From NCBI GenBank assembly GCA_017618015.1, contig JAFZVC010000037.1, positions 62,001 to 126,000 of the forward strand: a DNA stretch of 64,000 bases. Direction: 5' to 3'. The stretch's first letter is position 1; the number at the start of each line of letters is the position of its first letter. The position numbers and the translations under genes were made by a program. Shown here one piece after another: positions 1-9,512 of this stretch. The notes below the pieces were generated by a model that had not been told where the DNA came from, did not search any database, and saw only the letters and a list, made by a program, of their open reading frames with translations. This DNA comes from Spirochaetaceae bacterium (GTDB lineage Bacteria > Spirochaetota > Spirochaetia > Treponematales > Treponemataceae).

Positions 1-1
1 T

Positions 2-2392
2 TTGGAAGGCGCGACAGTTTCTTTCGAGAGCATGGACGGGGAAGGGCGGCTTAACAACGGAGACAGCCTTGCATACATTGTTCAGGCGAAATTAGAAGAT
101 GTTTTTCCCAGCTGGAAAGATGCATCGGGGCCGAGGGATGTTTTCCCGAAAACACAATATGCGTACATTTTTGGTGGTGCGTTCAACAGCTATATCCAGA
201 AAAAATACGGTATGGAAAAGTATTCGGAGCTTTGGAAGCTTTGTGGAAGCGGCGGAGGATGGAATCCGTTCATAGACGGCTCATTCAAAAAAGTTTATGG
301 CATTTCACTTGAAGAAGAGTGGAACGCTTTCGCTGAAACGATTCCTGTTCCTGTTCTTGCGGATGATGTTGATATCTCCACTGTCGCAGAGAAACCTTCC
401 TTTCATTCGGCAATGGCTTTCAGGAACGGGGCGGAAAAAGGAATAGCTTTCCTTGAAAACAGCTCTTTTATCCGATATGCGCCGATTGATTCTGATACTG
501 GACTGCCTGGCGAAGTTCGTACGCTTCTTCTTGGAGACGGATATGTTTCGGACATGTCGTTTACCGATGACGGCAGATATCTGCTGATAAACGGAATTGG
601 CACTAATCTTGCAAATACATACAGCTTAAAGATATATGATATGGAGCAGGATGAGTATGTGGCGAAAGAAGTATACCCGCTTTCTTATGCGTGTATAGCG
701 GATTTCGCTGGATACGGAAAGTTCGTTGTCGGAGTGGCGGTGCGTTCCGGCCGGGCGTATCTTGAAATCCGTGACTTTAATGAAGTTTTGGCGCAAGGCA
801 ATGATGCAGCTGTGCTTTATTCCGCAAAATTTCCAGTTCTGCGGGAAGTATACGGTTTGTGCGCCGCCGGAGGAAAAGTCTGGTCGCTTGAGAAAGAAAA
901 CGGCTTATGGAGCGTTGTCGCCTATGAGTTCTGTGTTGAAGATAACCGCTGTTCCTTGGAGCGTCAAAAATCTTATGCTTTCCCATATGGAATAGTTCCG
1001 TCATCATTCACATACGGCGGCACGAACGGGGAAACGCACACTTTTTACTTTGCCGTTGCGGGAAAAGGGCTTTCTGCAGGCTTTGAGGAAGAGCCCGGCA
1101 CATTATCGCGCCTTCTCGTTATGGAAATACCCATGTCGCCGGATAGTTCTTTTGCCACCGCCGAACCGCATGTGCCCGCTGAAGCAACCTGTGCGCGCGT
1201 TTCCATTGCCAAAGGTGATGTCTCCGGCGGCGTACACAGACCATTCTACGACGCATCGACAGACACGCTTTATTTTATCGCGCGCAAAGCAGAGTCAATC
1301 GACGTGTCTTTCTGCCACGGAATCCCCGGCGGATTATTTGAGTTAAACCCAATATACGACAAGTTTGTCGAAAATCCGCAGGAAACCGACAATCCGCAGG
1401 AAATTTCTGAGCCGGAGCCTGAGAAACCTACGTTCCTTACTGAAAGGGGTTCCTATAATCCGCTCCGCTACGTTTTCAAGGGTGCCTTCATCCCTGCCGG
1501 AATGGATTTGACGACAGATTATGCATATCTTCTCGGTGCAACCTGGATGCTCGTTGATCCTACAGAAAACTTCAAAGCTTTAATTTCCGGCGGTTGGGAT
1601 TATTTTAACGGAAAGGTCGGAGCCAGTATCAGAACGTGGGGTGGTCCGTCTTTCCTTTCTTATGAATTATCGTTCCTTTCGGAATGGAGCCGTTTTGGTT
1701 TCAAATCGCTCCGCGGAAAATGCGTTCTTTCTGGGGCAATCCCAGTAAATACACGCCGGCAGGAAATTCAGTATGCTGACAAATTTATATATGAGTATGA
1801 TAACGATTGCCACGACTTCACGAACAAGGCGGGTATTGCTTATGCCTCTGACTTTAAGACCGGAAAAGGTTATTTCGATAAATTATCATTTACGGCTGGC
1901 GCGACATTCGTTACAGAAAGCTTTATCAATAGCAGTTCGACGTATGAAATACGTAATAACCTCGGTTTATTCGTGAATGGCGGTATTGGAGGTTTCCTTC
2001 CGATCACTGTAAACGCATCTTTAATACCGGACTCAAAACACTTTTTGGATCTTTCCGCAGAAGCTGTTCTTCTTTCATTCGAGATTCAAAAAGGCATTCC
2101 TTTATTGCCGCTATACGCAAACAGATTTACTTTGACAGGCGGTTATAGAGCGAATTGGAAAGATTCTCCGCGTAACATGATGATTCTTGATTTTCCAGAT
2201 TTGATATCGGACCTTTCTTCTTTTAACGTAAAGCATGGCGTAACATGCGGCTTAAATTTTACTCTTTCTCCGATTATGAGTCTTATGTACAGCTTCCAAT
2301 TCAAGTTTGGCGCTGATTTTACGTGGTATTTCGGAAATGAACAGGATAACAAGCTTTATGACCTTGTTTTGTGTGGTGTGTTTACATTCTGA
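2..2392 (+). CDS. Large surface/periplasmic protein, 5' end missing (peptidase MA-like tail, beta-propeller, barrel-like C-terminus)
   Basis: The frame is open from the left edge, so the true start lies outside the window; the first TTG is not a credible start. Residues 50-115 (FGGAFNSYIQKKYG, then an aromatic-rich stretch ending EEEWNAF) look like the end of a peptidase MA-like or TolB-associated domain seen in T. pallidum TP0421-type proteins. Residues about 140-450 have repeated short beta segments as in a TolB/NHL-type propeller. The last 300 residues alternate hydrophobic and polar residues and finish in Phe, as outer-membrane barrels do. The next gene, flbB, follows 46 nt later. Function is unknown; family assignment is by pattern only. 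Confidence 0.6.
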   Translation: MEGATVSFESMDGEGRLNNGDSLAYIVQAKLEDVFPSWKDASGPRDVFPKTQYAYIFGGAFNSYIQKKYGMEKYSELWKLCGSGGGWNPFIDGSFKKVYGISLEEEWNAFAETIPVPVLADDVDISTVAEKPSFHSAMAFRNGAEKGIAFLENSSFIRYAPIDSDTGLPGEVRTLLLGDGYVSDMSFTDDGRYLLINGIGTNLANTYSLKIYDMEQDEYVAKEVYPLSYACIADFAGYGKFVVGVAVRSGRAYLEIRDFNEVLAQGNDAAVLYSAKFPVLREVYGLCAAGGKVWSLEKENGLWSVVAYEFCVEDNRCSLERQKSYAFPYGIVPSSFTYGGTNGETHTFYFAVAGKGLSAGFEEEPGTLSRLLVMEIPMSPDSSFATAEPHVPAEATCARVSIAKGDVSGGVHRPFYDASTDTLYFIARKAESIDVSFCHGIPGGLFELNPIYDKFVENPQETDNPQEISEPEPEKPTFLTERGSYNPLRYVFKGAFIPAGMDLTTDYAYLLGATWMLVDPTENFKALISGGWDYFNGKVGASIRTWGGPSFLSYELSFLSEWSRFGFKSLRGKCVLSGAIPVNTRRQEIQYADKFIYEYDNDCHDFTNKAGIAYASDFKTGKGYFDKLSFTAGATFVTESFINSSSTYEIRNNLGLFVNGGIGGFLPITVNASLIPDSKHFLDLSAEAVLLSFEIQKGIPLLPLYANRFTLTGGYRANWKDSPRNMMILDFPDLISDLSSFNVKHGVTCGLNFTLSPIMSLMYSFQFKFGADFTWYFGNEQDNKLYDLVLCGVFTF

Positions 2393-2408
2393 GAATTCAC
2401 TTGTATAC

Positions 2409-2414
2409 TATAAT
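2409..2414 (+). promoter_or_regulatory. Possible -10 box upstream of flbB
   Basis: TATAAT lies 24 nt upstream of the flbB GTG. No good -35 lies 16-18 nt upstream (TTTACA at 2381 is 22 nt away), so this is weak. It could give the flbB-fliK-flgD-flgE unit its own transcript. Confidence 0.3.
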
Positions 2415-2438
2415 TATTGTTAATATGCGGGGTGGGAT

Positions 2439-3071
2439 GTGAGCGCTGCAAAAACGATCGGAAAAACAATAGTTCTGTTAATTCTCATAGTGATAATGAT
2501 TCTTGCGGGTCTTCTTTGGTTTGATCATCTAGGTGTAATCGAGATGAGAGACACGTTTGATTGGTTTTATAAACTGATTGGGCTTACGCCGCAGACATCG
2601 GTAACTGTCGAAAACCCAGAGAATATCGATCTTGCGGATCTTGGAAACGACCGCATAAAAAAGATAATCGAAGAATACGAAATACGCTCTCAAGAACTTG
2701 ATAAGCGCGAGGAAAACATCGTGACGCGTGAAGCTCAGAATGAGCAGATGGCGCAGGAACTTGATGACCGCCGCATCGCCCTTGAGGAAAGCGAAAAAAC
2801 ATTCAATAACGAGCGAAAAAGAGCCGAAGATAGAGATGCGAATATCAGGACAAGAGCAGAATATTTGAGCAGTATGCCTCCGAAGAGTGCGGTAGATATT
2901 CTTCTTGCAATGGACGATCAGGATTTTATCGATACAATCCGTATGGTTGACAAAATTGCGGCTGAATCCGGTTCCGATTCGAACGTATCATACTGGCTTA
3001 CGCTTATGCCTCCTGAACGGGTAGCAGAAATAACCCGCAAAATGGAAGCAAAACCGCAAAGCATAAATTAA
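2439..3071 (+). CDS. flbB: Periplasmic flagellar collar protein FlbB
   Basis: 210 residues, close to the Borrelia FlbB length. One N-terminal membrane segment (residues about 9-27, rich in I/L/V) is followed by a charged coiled coil (about 65-140, many E/R/D/K) and a C-terminal MgtE-N-like helical domain (PPKSAVDILLAMDDQDFIDTI onward). In Borrelia, FlbB forms the base of the motor collar and its gene sits directly before fliK (flbC), exactly as here. The start is GTG at 2439 preceded by GGGTGGGA; no ATG is available near it. Identification rests on position, length and architecture rather than a catalytic motif. Confidence 0.8.
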   Translation: MSAAKTIGKTIVLLILIVIMILAGLLWFDHLGVIEMRDTFDWFYKLIGLTPQTSVTVENPENIDLADLGNDRIKKIIEEYEIRSQELDKREENIVTREAQNEQMAQELDDRRIALEESEKTFNNERKRAEDRDANIRTRAEYLSSMPPKSAVDILLAMDDQDFIDTIRMVDKIAAESGSDSNVSYWLTLMPPERVAEITRKMEAKPQSIN

Positions 3072-3110
3072 AAATTCTGCGTTCTTTCCGATGTTTGCAT
3101 CGGAGGTATT

Positions 3111-4601
3111 ATGCCTATAACGGCACTGGATATTCTTCCGGCCCGCACCGAAGTCAGTTCTCTTTCTGGCTTCGATCCAGGTGGTAAGGCTCAAGGAACG
3201 AGCGCCGGTAAGAATGACGGTCCTTCTTTCAGCGAAATGCTGGAAAAGGCCGGACAGAAAGATACCACGGATGGAAAAGTAAATAGCGGGGAAAACGCAA
3301 AGGACAGAACTTCTGCCACTGAAAACGCTCCTGTTAAAGAAGCTCGCGAAGCTTCTGATGAAAACAAGGAAACCCCGGTATTAGAAAATCAGGAAAATCA
3401 TGTAGAACGTACTCTCCCAGAAAATGCGGCTGCCTCAGCGGATGAATTGTCTGCTTATGGTATAGACGCAGAGTATTCTGCAAATGCCTTGGAAGAAGGT
3501 TTGCTTGCAGAGCAGGATAATACTGCTCTTGATCTTGCTGCGAACATGAAGCTTTCAGAAGGTGATGAATCATCTGAAAAACTGTTAGCCCAAGCTGCGG
3601 CAGCCACGGAAAGCCAAGCTGCGTCTCAGGAGCTTCCTGAAAATGGCGTTCTGGAAAATGTGTCAGAAAATGACGCGTCTAGAATGATGGCTCTCAAGAA
3701 CGGTGCAGAAGAGGCTGTAAAGAATACAGCAAAAGAAACCGTCAGCTTGGAAGTCGCTTCAGAGTCTGGTTCTGCAGAAAGCCTTTCTGAAGAAAACCTT
3801 GATACAAAGAAAGAGAAAAAATCACGGTTTTCTGAATACGACACACTTCTTGCAATGCTCTCAAAACAAAGCGAAAAAGCAGCTTCTGCACAAGAAACAT
3901 TGTCTTCATCAGAAGATATGGTTTCAGTTGCTGCAAAGCTTAATGCTTCCGCTCCTGCAAACGAGAAAATTCAGATTGTCGATCTTCGTACAGAACAGGA
4001 ACCATCTGACAAATCACAAAAGCAGGGCTTTTCAAAGCAAGTTACGTTCGACGCAAAGGGTAACGCTGAAATTTCACTTTCGCTTGCGTCAGCTGATAAA
4101 ACTGCTTTGTCTGAGGGTGGTGTACAGAACGGAGCGGAAGGTCTTTCAAAAGCCGATTTTGCCTCTATGCTCTCAAAAGAACTTGAGACATCAGCCGGCG
4201 AGCTTGTAAAGACAGGCTCTATTGTCTTACAGAATAACGGAAAAGGTTCAATTAACTTAATTCTGCATCCGGAGCAGCTTGGAAACGTTAAGATAAAACT
4301 TGAACTTTCCGACAATCAAGTATCAGGAAAAATCGTCGTCGCAAGTCGTGAGGCTTATGATGCCTTTAAGGAGAATATCTCCGCTATAAAAGAGGCATTC
4401 TCAGCCAGCGGTTTTGAGACTGGCGGTTTTGAACTTGCATGGGGTGGTTCTGGTAACGGTGGTAGTCAGAATCAGCAGGAAGAAAGGCAGTTCGCACAGG
4501 ATCAGATTGTGAACAGAAACGGCATGAAATATGTCGATTCAATGCCGGATGTTCTTCCTGATGAATATGCAGGTTCTGGAATGGTAAATCTCGTCGCTTA
4601 A
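3111..4601 (+). CDS. fliK: Flagellar hook-length control protein FliK (Tap1/FlbC)
   Basis: 496 residues. The first 300 or so are low-complexity and rich in Glu, Ala, Ser, Asn and Lys, as expected for the disordered ruler part. The C-terminal Flg_hook domain (about residues 370-450) contains the family signature LHPEQLGNVKIKLELSDNQ followed by a KENISAIKEAF helix, the part that contacts FlhB to switch export substrate. ATG at 3111 has a good GGAGG. It lies between flbB and flgD, the standard spirochaete order. The target partner flhB is in this window at 56.4 kb, not in the same transcript. Confidence 0.92.
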   Translation: MPITALDILPARTEVSSLSGFDPGGKAQGTSAGKNDGPSFSEMLEKAGQKDTTDGKVNSGENAKDRTSATENAPVKEAREASDENKETPVLENQENHVERTLPENAAASADELSAYGIDAEYSANALEEGLLAEQDNTALDLAANMKLSEGDESSEKLLAQAAAATESQAASQELPENGVLENVSENDASRMMALKNGAEEAVKNTAKETVSLEVASESGSAESLSEENLDTKKEKKSRFSEYDTLLAMLSKQSEKAASAQETLSSSEDMVSVAAKLNASAPANEKIQIVDLRTEQEPSDKSQKQGFSKQVTFDAKGNAEISLSLASADKTALSEGGVQNGAEGLSKADFASMLSKELETSAGELVKTGSIVLQNNGKGSINLILHPEQLGNVKIKLELSDNQVSGKIVVASREAYDAFKENISAIKEAFSASGFETGGFELAWGGSGNGGSQNQQEERQFAQDQIVNRNGMKYVDSMPDVLPDEYAGSGMVNLVA

Positions 4602-4631
4602 ACGGCGTTGTGGTTGCTAGAGGGGTTGTCA

Positions 4632-5075
4632 ATGACAATTGATACAAAACTGAGCGCAGAAGATATGGTTGCTGTCAATAATGCAGTCAACCTTCAGAAT
4701 GCGAAAAACACTGCGGAAAATGGACGTACCGTAAGTCAGGAATTGGGCAAGGATGATTTTTTAAAGCTTCTTATTACACAGCTTTCCAATCAGGATCCAA
4801 CTAATCCTATGGAGAATACGGAGTTTATTGCGCAGATGGCTCAGTTTTCGTCACTTGAGCAGATGACAAACATGAGCACAAGCTTCACAAGAATGGCGAA
4901 CATGCTTTTCTCTTCAGAAGCTACAAACACAATTGGCCGTACCGTAGAGCTGAATGTAAACGGAGAAATGCAGACAGGTATCGTAGAAGCTGCGACCAGA
5001 GGCGAAAATCCTATGGTTCAGGTTAACGGTTCATTGTACAGCATGGATTACATTACAAAAGTTTACGCAGACTAA
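4632..5075 (+). CDS. flgD: Flagellar hook assembly (capping) scaffold FlgD
   Basis: 147 residues from ATG 4632. The N-terminal FlgD core is clear: [19 protein letters not shown], then [20 protein letters not shown]. FlgD caps the growing hook and guides FlgE polymerisation in the periplasm. Earlier in-frame TTG codons at 4608 and 4626 exist, but AGAGGGG at 4619-4625 is correctly spaced only for ATG 4632. It follows fliK by 30 nt and precedes flgE by 15 nt. Confidence 0.93.
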   Translation: MTIDTKLSAEDMVAVNNAVNLQNAKNTAENGRTVSQELGKDDFLKLLITQLSNQDPTNPMENTEFIAQMAQFSSLEQMTNMSTSFTRMANMLFSSEATNTIGRTVELNVNGEMQTGIVEAATRGENPMVQVNGSLYSMDYITKVYAD

Positions 5076-5090
5076 AGGGGAAAAAGAACT

Positions 5091-6494
5091 ATGATGAGAT
5101 CACTTTATGCTGGTGTTTCCGGCATGCAGAACCACCAGACAAGAATGGACGTTATTGGAAACAACGTTTCTAACGTAAATACAACAGGTTTTAAAAGAGG
5201 TCGTGTTAATTTTCAGGACATGATCTCACAGCAGCTTTCTGGCGCAGCAAAGCCAAACGAAGAGAAGGGCGGTGTAAACCCGAAAGAAGTTGGTCTTGGA
5301 ATGTCAGTTGCTTCCATCGACACGATTTTTAATCAGGGAAACCTTCAGTCAACAGGTGTTGCGACAGATATCGCCATTCAGGGTAACGGATTCTTCATTC
5401 TGAAGAGCGGTGACGAAACATTCTATTCAAGAGCCGGTACATTCGGTGTTGATGAGAACGGAACACTCGTAAATCCTGCAAACGGACTTCGTGTTCAGGG
5501 CTGGATGGCTCGCGAGCTTAACGGCGAAATGGTTCTCAATACTGCCGGTACACCTGAAGACCTTGTTATCCCAATTGGACAGAAAGATCCTGCTAAAGCT
5601 ACGACAAACGTAGATTTCGCTTGTAACCTTAACAAGAATACGCCTATCATCAGAGAGGGCGCTTCTGACAGCGATATCGCAAAAGCTACATGGGGAACAG
5701 AGACAAAGATTTACGACAGCTTCGGAAACGAGCATCTTCTTTCAGTTTCTTTCACACGTATCCCAGAGACAGATAACCAGTGGCGCGCAACTGTAACAGT
5801 TGACCCAGAGAACAATTTTGAGACTGAAACACGTATCGGTCTTGGAACGACAGATGGCAAACAGAACTATTTCGACGTAACGTTCGACAACTTGGGAAGA
5901 CTCCAGAGCGTCGTTGATTCTGCGACACAGCTTTCCAACGAAGAAGGCGAGATTCAGCTTCAGTGCACATTCACTGTTCCAGGTGCAAATCCGAATGTAA
6001 ATGAGAACGGTGAGCTTGTCGCTGCAAGACAGACAATGAACATCAACCTCGGAACAATCGGATCAATGAAGAACACAATTACACAGTCTGCTTCCGCAAG
6101 CTCAACAAAGGCTTTCTATCAGGACGGCTACAAGATGGGTTATCTTGATAACTTCAAGATTGATGCAAGCGGTATCATCACTGGTGTTTATTCAAACGGT
6201 ACAACAAGAACAATCGGACAGATTGGTATGGCAAGCTTTACAAACCAGGGCGGTCTTGAAAAAGCCGGTGACAACACATATGTAGCTTCTAACAACTCTG
6301 GTCTTGCAAACATCAGTACATCAGGCGTTGCAGGAAAAGGTTCACTGCTCGCTGGTGCTCTTGAAATGTCAAACGTTGACCTTACAGAGCAGATGACTGA
6401 TATGATTGTTACACAGAGAGGCTTCCAGGCCAACTCAAAGACAATCCAGACATCAGATACGCTGCTTGAGACAGTATTAAGCTTAAAGCGCTAA
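5091..6494 (+). CDS. flgE: Flagellar hook protein FlgE
   Basis: 467 residues. The N-terminus ([19 protein letters not shown], then [15 protein letters not shown]) and C-terminus ([20 protein letters not shown]) are the conserved axial-protein D0 helices. Counting from the first Met, Lys165 (in PIGQKDPAK) and Cys178 (in DFACNLN) fall at exactly the positions that form the lysinoalanine cross-link in T. denticola FlgE. ATG is doubled (5091 and 5094); AAAGGGG is upstream. It is the last gene of this flagellar unit and is followed by a terminator; in other treponemes flbD would come next. Confidence 0.96.
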   Translation: MMRSLYAGVSGMQNHQTRMDVIGNNVSNVNTTGFKRGRVNFQDMISQQLSGAAKPNEEKGGVNPKEVGLGMSVASIDTIFNQGNLQSTGVATDIAIQGNGFFILKSGDETFYSRAGTFGVDENGTLVNPANGLRVQGWMARELNGEMVLNTAGTPEDLVIPIGQKDPAKATTNVDFACNLNKNTPIIREGASDSDIAKATWGTETKIYDSFGNEHLLSVSFTRIPETDNQWRATVTVDPENNFETETRIGLGTTDGKQNYFDVTFDNLGRLQSVVDSATQLSNEEGEIQLQCTFTVPGANPNVNENGELVAARQTMNINLGTIGSMKNTITQSASASSTKAFYQDGYKMGYLDNFKIDASGIITGVYSNGTTRTIGQIGMASFTNQGGLEKAGDNTYVASNNSGLANISTSGVAGKGSLLAGALEMSNVDLTEQMTDMIVTQRGFQANSKTIQTSDTLLETVLSLKR

Positions 6495-6512
6495 TCTAAT
6501 ACTCAATGAATA

Positions 6513-6549
6513 ATGGGTTGACCTGAAAAAGGTCAGCCCATTTCTTTTT
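6513..6549 (+). terminator. Rho-independent terminator after flgE
   Basis: A 12-bp stem (ATGGGTTGACCT with AGGTCAGCCCAT, one G-U pair) closes a GAAAA loop and runs into TTTCTTTTT. It ends the flbB-fliK-flgD-flgE transcript. Confidence 0.9.
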
Positions 6550-6660
6550 AAACAGAGAATGAAATGGCAGAAAACAAGAATTCTCTTCCACTTTATTGAA
6601 TTATACGATAAAATATATAACGTTACTTATATTTAATTATTGAATTGAGGATTAATAACG

Positions 6661-7272
6661 ATGAAAGAATTTTTGCCGTATGATCAAGTTCGTAATAATT
6701 CACTTAAAATGGCACATCGTATTTTAAAGGACGGGTTCATTCCCGACGTAATTTATGTTTCGCTTCGTGGTGGTGCTTATGTTGCGAATGTTGTAAGTGA
6801 GTATTTTAAGATTGCCCGCAAGGATGTTCATCCTGTTCTTTATGCGGCAGTTGTAGCCCGTTCATACACGGACATCCGTGAGCGCGACAGAGTAATGATT
6901 GACGGATGGACATATTCTCCAGAACATTTGCGCCCAGGAGATAAAATCCTTCTTGTAGATGATATTTTCGATACAGGCAAGACGATTAATTATCTTGTGG
7001 AAGTTCTTTTGGAAAAAGGAATTCCGCGCAAGGATATTAAAGTTGCCGTACATGATTACAAATACTTCACACAAAAAGAAGAGCAGCTTCCTATTCAGCC
7101 CGATTATTGGTGCCGTAAGTTCGTGATTACAAAACCAGAAGAGGACAGATGGATTCACTATATGAGCCATGAGCTTATAGGACTGTCACAAGAAGAGCTT
7201 GAGGAATATTATTATAAACAGGATCCTGAGCTTAGAGAAGTTTTTCAGGATTTGTTCAAAGATAAACAGTAA
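6661..7272 (+). CDS. Type I phosphoribosyltransferase (hypoxanthine/xanthine-guanine type)
   Basis: 203 residues. The PRPP-binding loop is ILLVDDIFDTGKT (about residues 97-109), and SLRGGAYVANVVS near residue 37 is the first PRPP contact loop of the family. This argues for a purine salvage PRTase transferring ribose-5-phosphate from PRPP to a purine base in the cytoplasm. Which base is used cannot be read from the sequence. GAGG lies 10 nt upstream of the ATG. It heads a tight run of five genes ending in rnhB. Confidence 0.8.
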   Translation: MKEFLPYDQVRNNSLKMAHRILKDGFIPDVIYVSLRGGAYVANVVSEYFKIARKDVHPVLYAAVVARSYTDIRERDRVMIDGWTYSPEHLRPGDKILLVDDIFDTGKTINYLVEVLLEKGIPRKDIKVAVHDYKYFTQKEEQLPIQPDYWCRKFVITKPEEDRWIHYMSHELIGLSQEELEEYYYKQDPELREVFQDLFKDKQ

Positions 7273-7294
7273 TATAAAGAATTGGAGTTGAGAG

Positions 7295-9487
7295 ATGCGG
7301 ATGAAAAAAACAGTTGGTTTAATGTTTCTTTTTTTGTTGGAATTGTGCTGTGTTCTATCCGTTTTTTCCCAAACAAAGATAATCAGTCCTGTTGAGGGTA
7401 ATTGGCTGAACCCGCAGCCCATAATCCTCGAAAAACAGCCGGACACCGAAGTTTATTATTCGCTTTCAGGAACCGACCCGCTGAAATCGGGATTCGCATA
7501 TGACGGTCCCGTTGCGCTTTCAGGGTACGGCGACTTCAATCTTACAATCGCAACAGTCCAAAAAGACGGTAAGTATTATATACAGAACGTCAGCTGGAAT
7601 GTCTCCGGAAGGGGCCGCCCGAATTATATCCCGATTTCTGACGGTGAGTCTTATGTAAACTTTACGGAAACCACGAAAATAAGTATCCCGGACACAGTTT
7701 ACTGGGCTGCGGGTGAAATAGCGACAACCGTTCCTGATACAGCGGAAATGCAGCAAGGCGGCGTCATTTCTATGGACGGAGGCTGTTCAATCGACAGGTT
7801 CCTTCCGCTTTATCTTAAGACTTCGGCAGGATATTTCCGCTATATCCTTAAAATCAACTCTAACGCAGACTATCTTCTTGCAAAGCCAATCGCCGAACAG
7901 GAAGGAATTGAGTTTGCTTCATGGAACTACATCCGTTTCCTTAATGGCCGTAACGTAATTTACTCTTTGGACGGAGGCCCGTGGATCCAGACAAAAGATC
8001 CAGTTCTTATCGACCGTACAAAAGGCCACACCGTCGCTTGGAAACATCTTACGGCTGTATATCCGTATGAGACAGAAACATCTATACCAACTGAACCGGA
8101 CATCTTTTATATCCCTGCTAAACCTGCTTTTACAGGTTTACCGGAGGACGGTCTGACAAACTCTTCTGTTGTCGCATCTCCTGATAACTCTGATTATATC
8201 CTTGAATACACATTGCAGGACGGACGTTCCGTTTATCTCCGCTCTTTCTACGCGGACACCATAACAGGTGATATATGCGAATTCGCTCCTGAATTCACAG
8301 TTTACTACCGCGGTATTAAACAAGGAAAACTCTCGTTTTCAGTATCTATAGACAAGCGCGCGCCGGCGATGCCGGAAATCGTCACGATGGAATCATCCGG
8401 TTTCGCGCGTAGCCATATCGCGTTCAATTTTAGAAGCAACAATAAAGTATTCTATGCAGTTTCTGAACCATTGAAAGCCGCAGACGGCTTTGACCTGGCT
8501 GATGTTAAGAACGGGCTTTATACGAATACTATGCCAAATGAATTCATCCCGCTCGAAACAAACGACGAGATTGTAATTCTTCACGCATTGGATGATGCTG
8601 CGGCTCTTTACACTGTTTACGCATACTCAAAGGACGAAGCTGGTAATCGCAGCGGCATATCACAGTTCTCTACCGTCATTGATTCCGTAAATTATTACAT
8701 CGTTTCTGATGCAGTGCGTAAACTTTCAGACAAATACGATGATTCTTATCCGAAGGGCTCAAAGAATAATCCGATGTCGTCTGTAGAAGAAGCTTTGGAG
8801 ACAGGTCAGCGTTATGGAATGCCAAAGTTGTATATTGAAGGCGTCTTTAAGGATTTGCCTGAGCTTCTTTTCTACAAAAACAGCGTAATAACAGGAACAG
8901 GGGAAACCCGCCTTATATTGGGCAGTGACTCTGATATCGTTGTCCGCGATTGTTCACTTATAGTAAAAGGTTGCAGCATTGAAAAGACTGTTCCTTACAC
9001 AGGAAGCGTATTCCAGAAAAACCTTGTAAGAATTTCTGGCGGCTCATTCTATGCTGAAAACAGCGAGTTCTTCTGCTCGTTCGATAACAGCGGTACAGGC
9101 ATTACGATTGATAACGGAACACTTTCTCTTGTTTCATGCGGTCTTACGATGAAAGCATCATCGTACTCGGCGCTGTTAAGTTCAGCAATCTCTGATGTGA
9201 CGCTAAGAAATGTCCGTGGTGTTTCAACGGCAAAAACAGCCGTCGGTATAAGTGCTGCAGGCGGCACGGTAAGCATGGACAATTCACAGTTTACAGTAAA
9301 CGGTTCGTTCGGACGTGGCGCAGAATTCACGAATTTGGGCTGGTCAATGACAAATTGCTCATTCATCTCTAAAAATGCTATCTCTGCTACGACGGCTGTT
9401 TGGACAGACTCAAAATCCGTTAAGGCTGTAGAAAACAACAATACATTCAGCGGCTTTTCATCACTTATGATGAAAGCTTTGCGATAA
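7295..9487 (+). CDS. Exported protein with chitobiase-C-like segment and beta-helix-like C-terminus, function unknown
   Basis: 730 residues. Residues 1-26 form a signal peptide (MRMKK, hydrophobic core, ending VFSQ). Residues about 45-90 (EVYYSLSGTDPLKSGFAYDG) resemble the FN3-like CHB_HEX_C module found in surface proteins. Residues about 480-730 have the regular short-strand, Gly/Ser/Asn-rich pattern of a right-handed parallel beta-helix. No catalytic motif is visible. GGAG precedes ATG 7295 by 7 nt. It is followed after 25 nt by another exported protein, so a shared envelope task is likely but unknown. Confidence 0.65.
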   Translation: MRMKKTVGLMFLFLLELCCVLSVFSQTKIISPVEGNWLNPQPIILEKQPDTEVYYSLSGTDPLKSGFAYDGPVALSGYGDFNLTIATVQKDGKYYIQNVSWNVSGRGRPNYIPISDGESYVNFTETTKISIPDTVYWAAGEIATTVPDTAEMQQGGVISMDGGCSIDRFLPLYLKTSAGYFRYILKINSNADYLLAKPIAEQEGIEFASWNYIRFLNGRNVIYSLDGGPWIQTKDPVLIDRTKGHTVAWKHLTAVYPYETETSIPTEPDIFYIPAKPAFTGLPEDGLTNSSVVASPDNSDYILEYTLQDGRSVYLRSFYADTITGDICEFAPEFTVYYRGIKQGKLSFSVSIDKRAPAMPEIVTMESSGFARSHIAFNFRSNNKVFYAVSEPLKAADGFDLADVKNGLYTNTMPNEFIPLETNDEIVILHALDDAAALYTVYAYSKDEAGNRSGISQFSTVIDSVNYYIVSDAVRKLSDKYDDSYPKGSKNNPMSSVEEALETGQRYGMPKLYIEGVFKDLPELLFYKNSVITGTGETRLILGSDSDIVVRDCSLIVKGCSIEKTVPYTGSVFQKNLVRISGGSFYAENSEFFCSFDNSGTGITIDNGTLSLVSCGLTMKASSYSALLSSAISDVTLRNVRGVSTAKTAVGISAAGGTVSMDNSQFTVNGSFGRGAEFTNLGWSMTNCSFISKNAISATTAVWTDSKSVKAVENNNTFSGFSSLMMKALR

Positions 9488-9512
9488 TCGGTAAAATATG
9501 GTGGAGGTCAAA

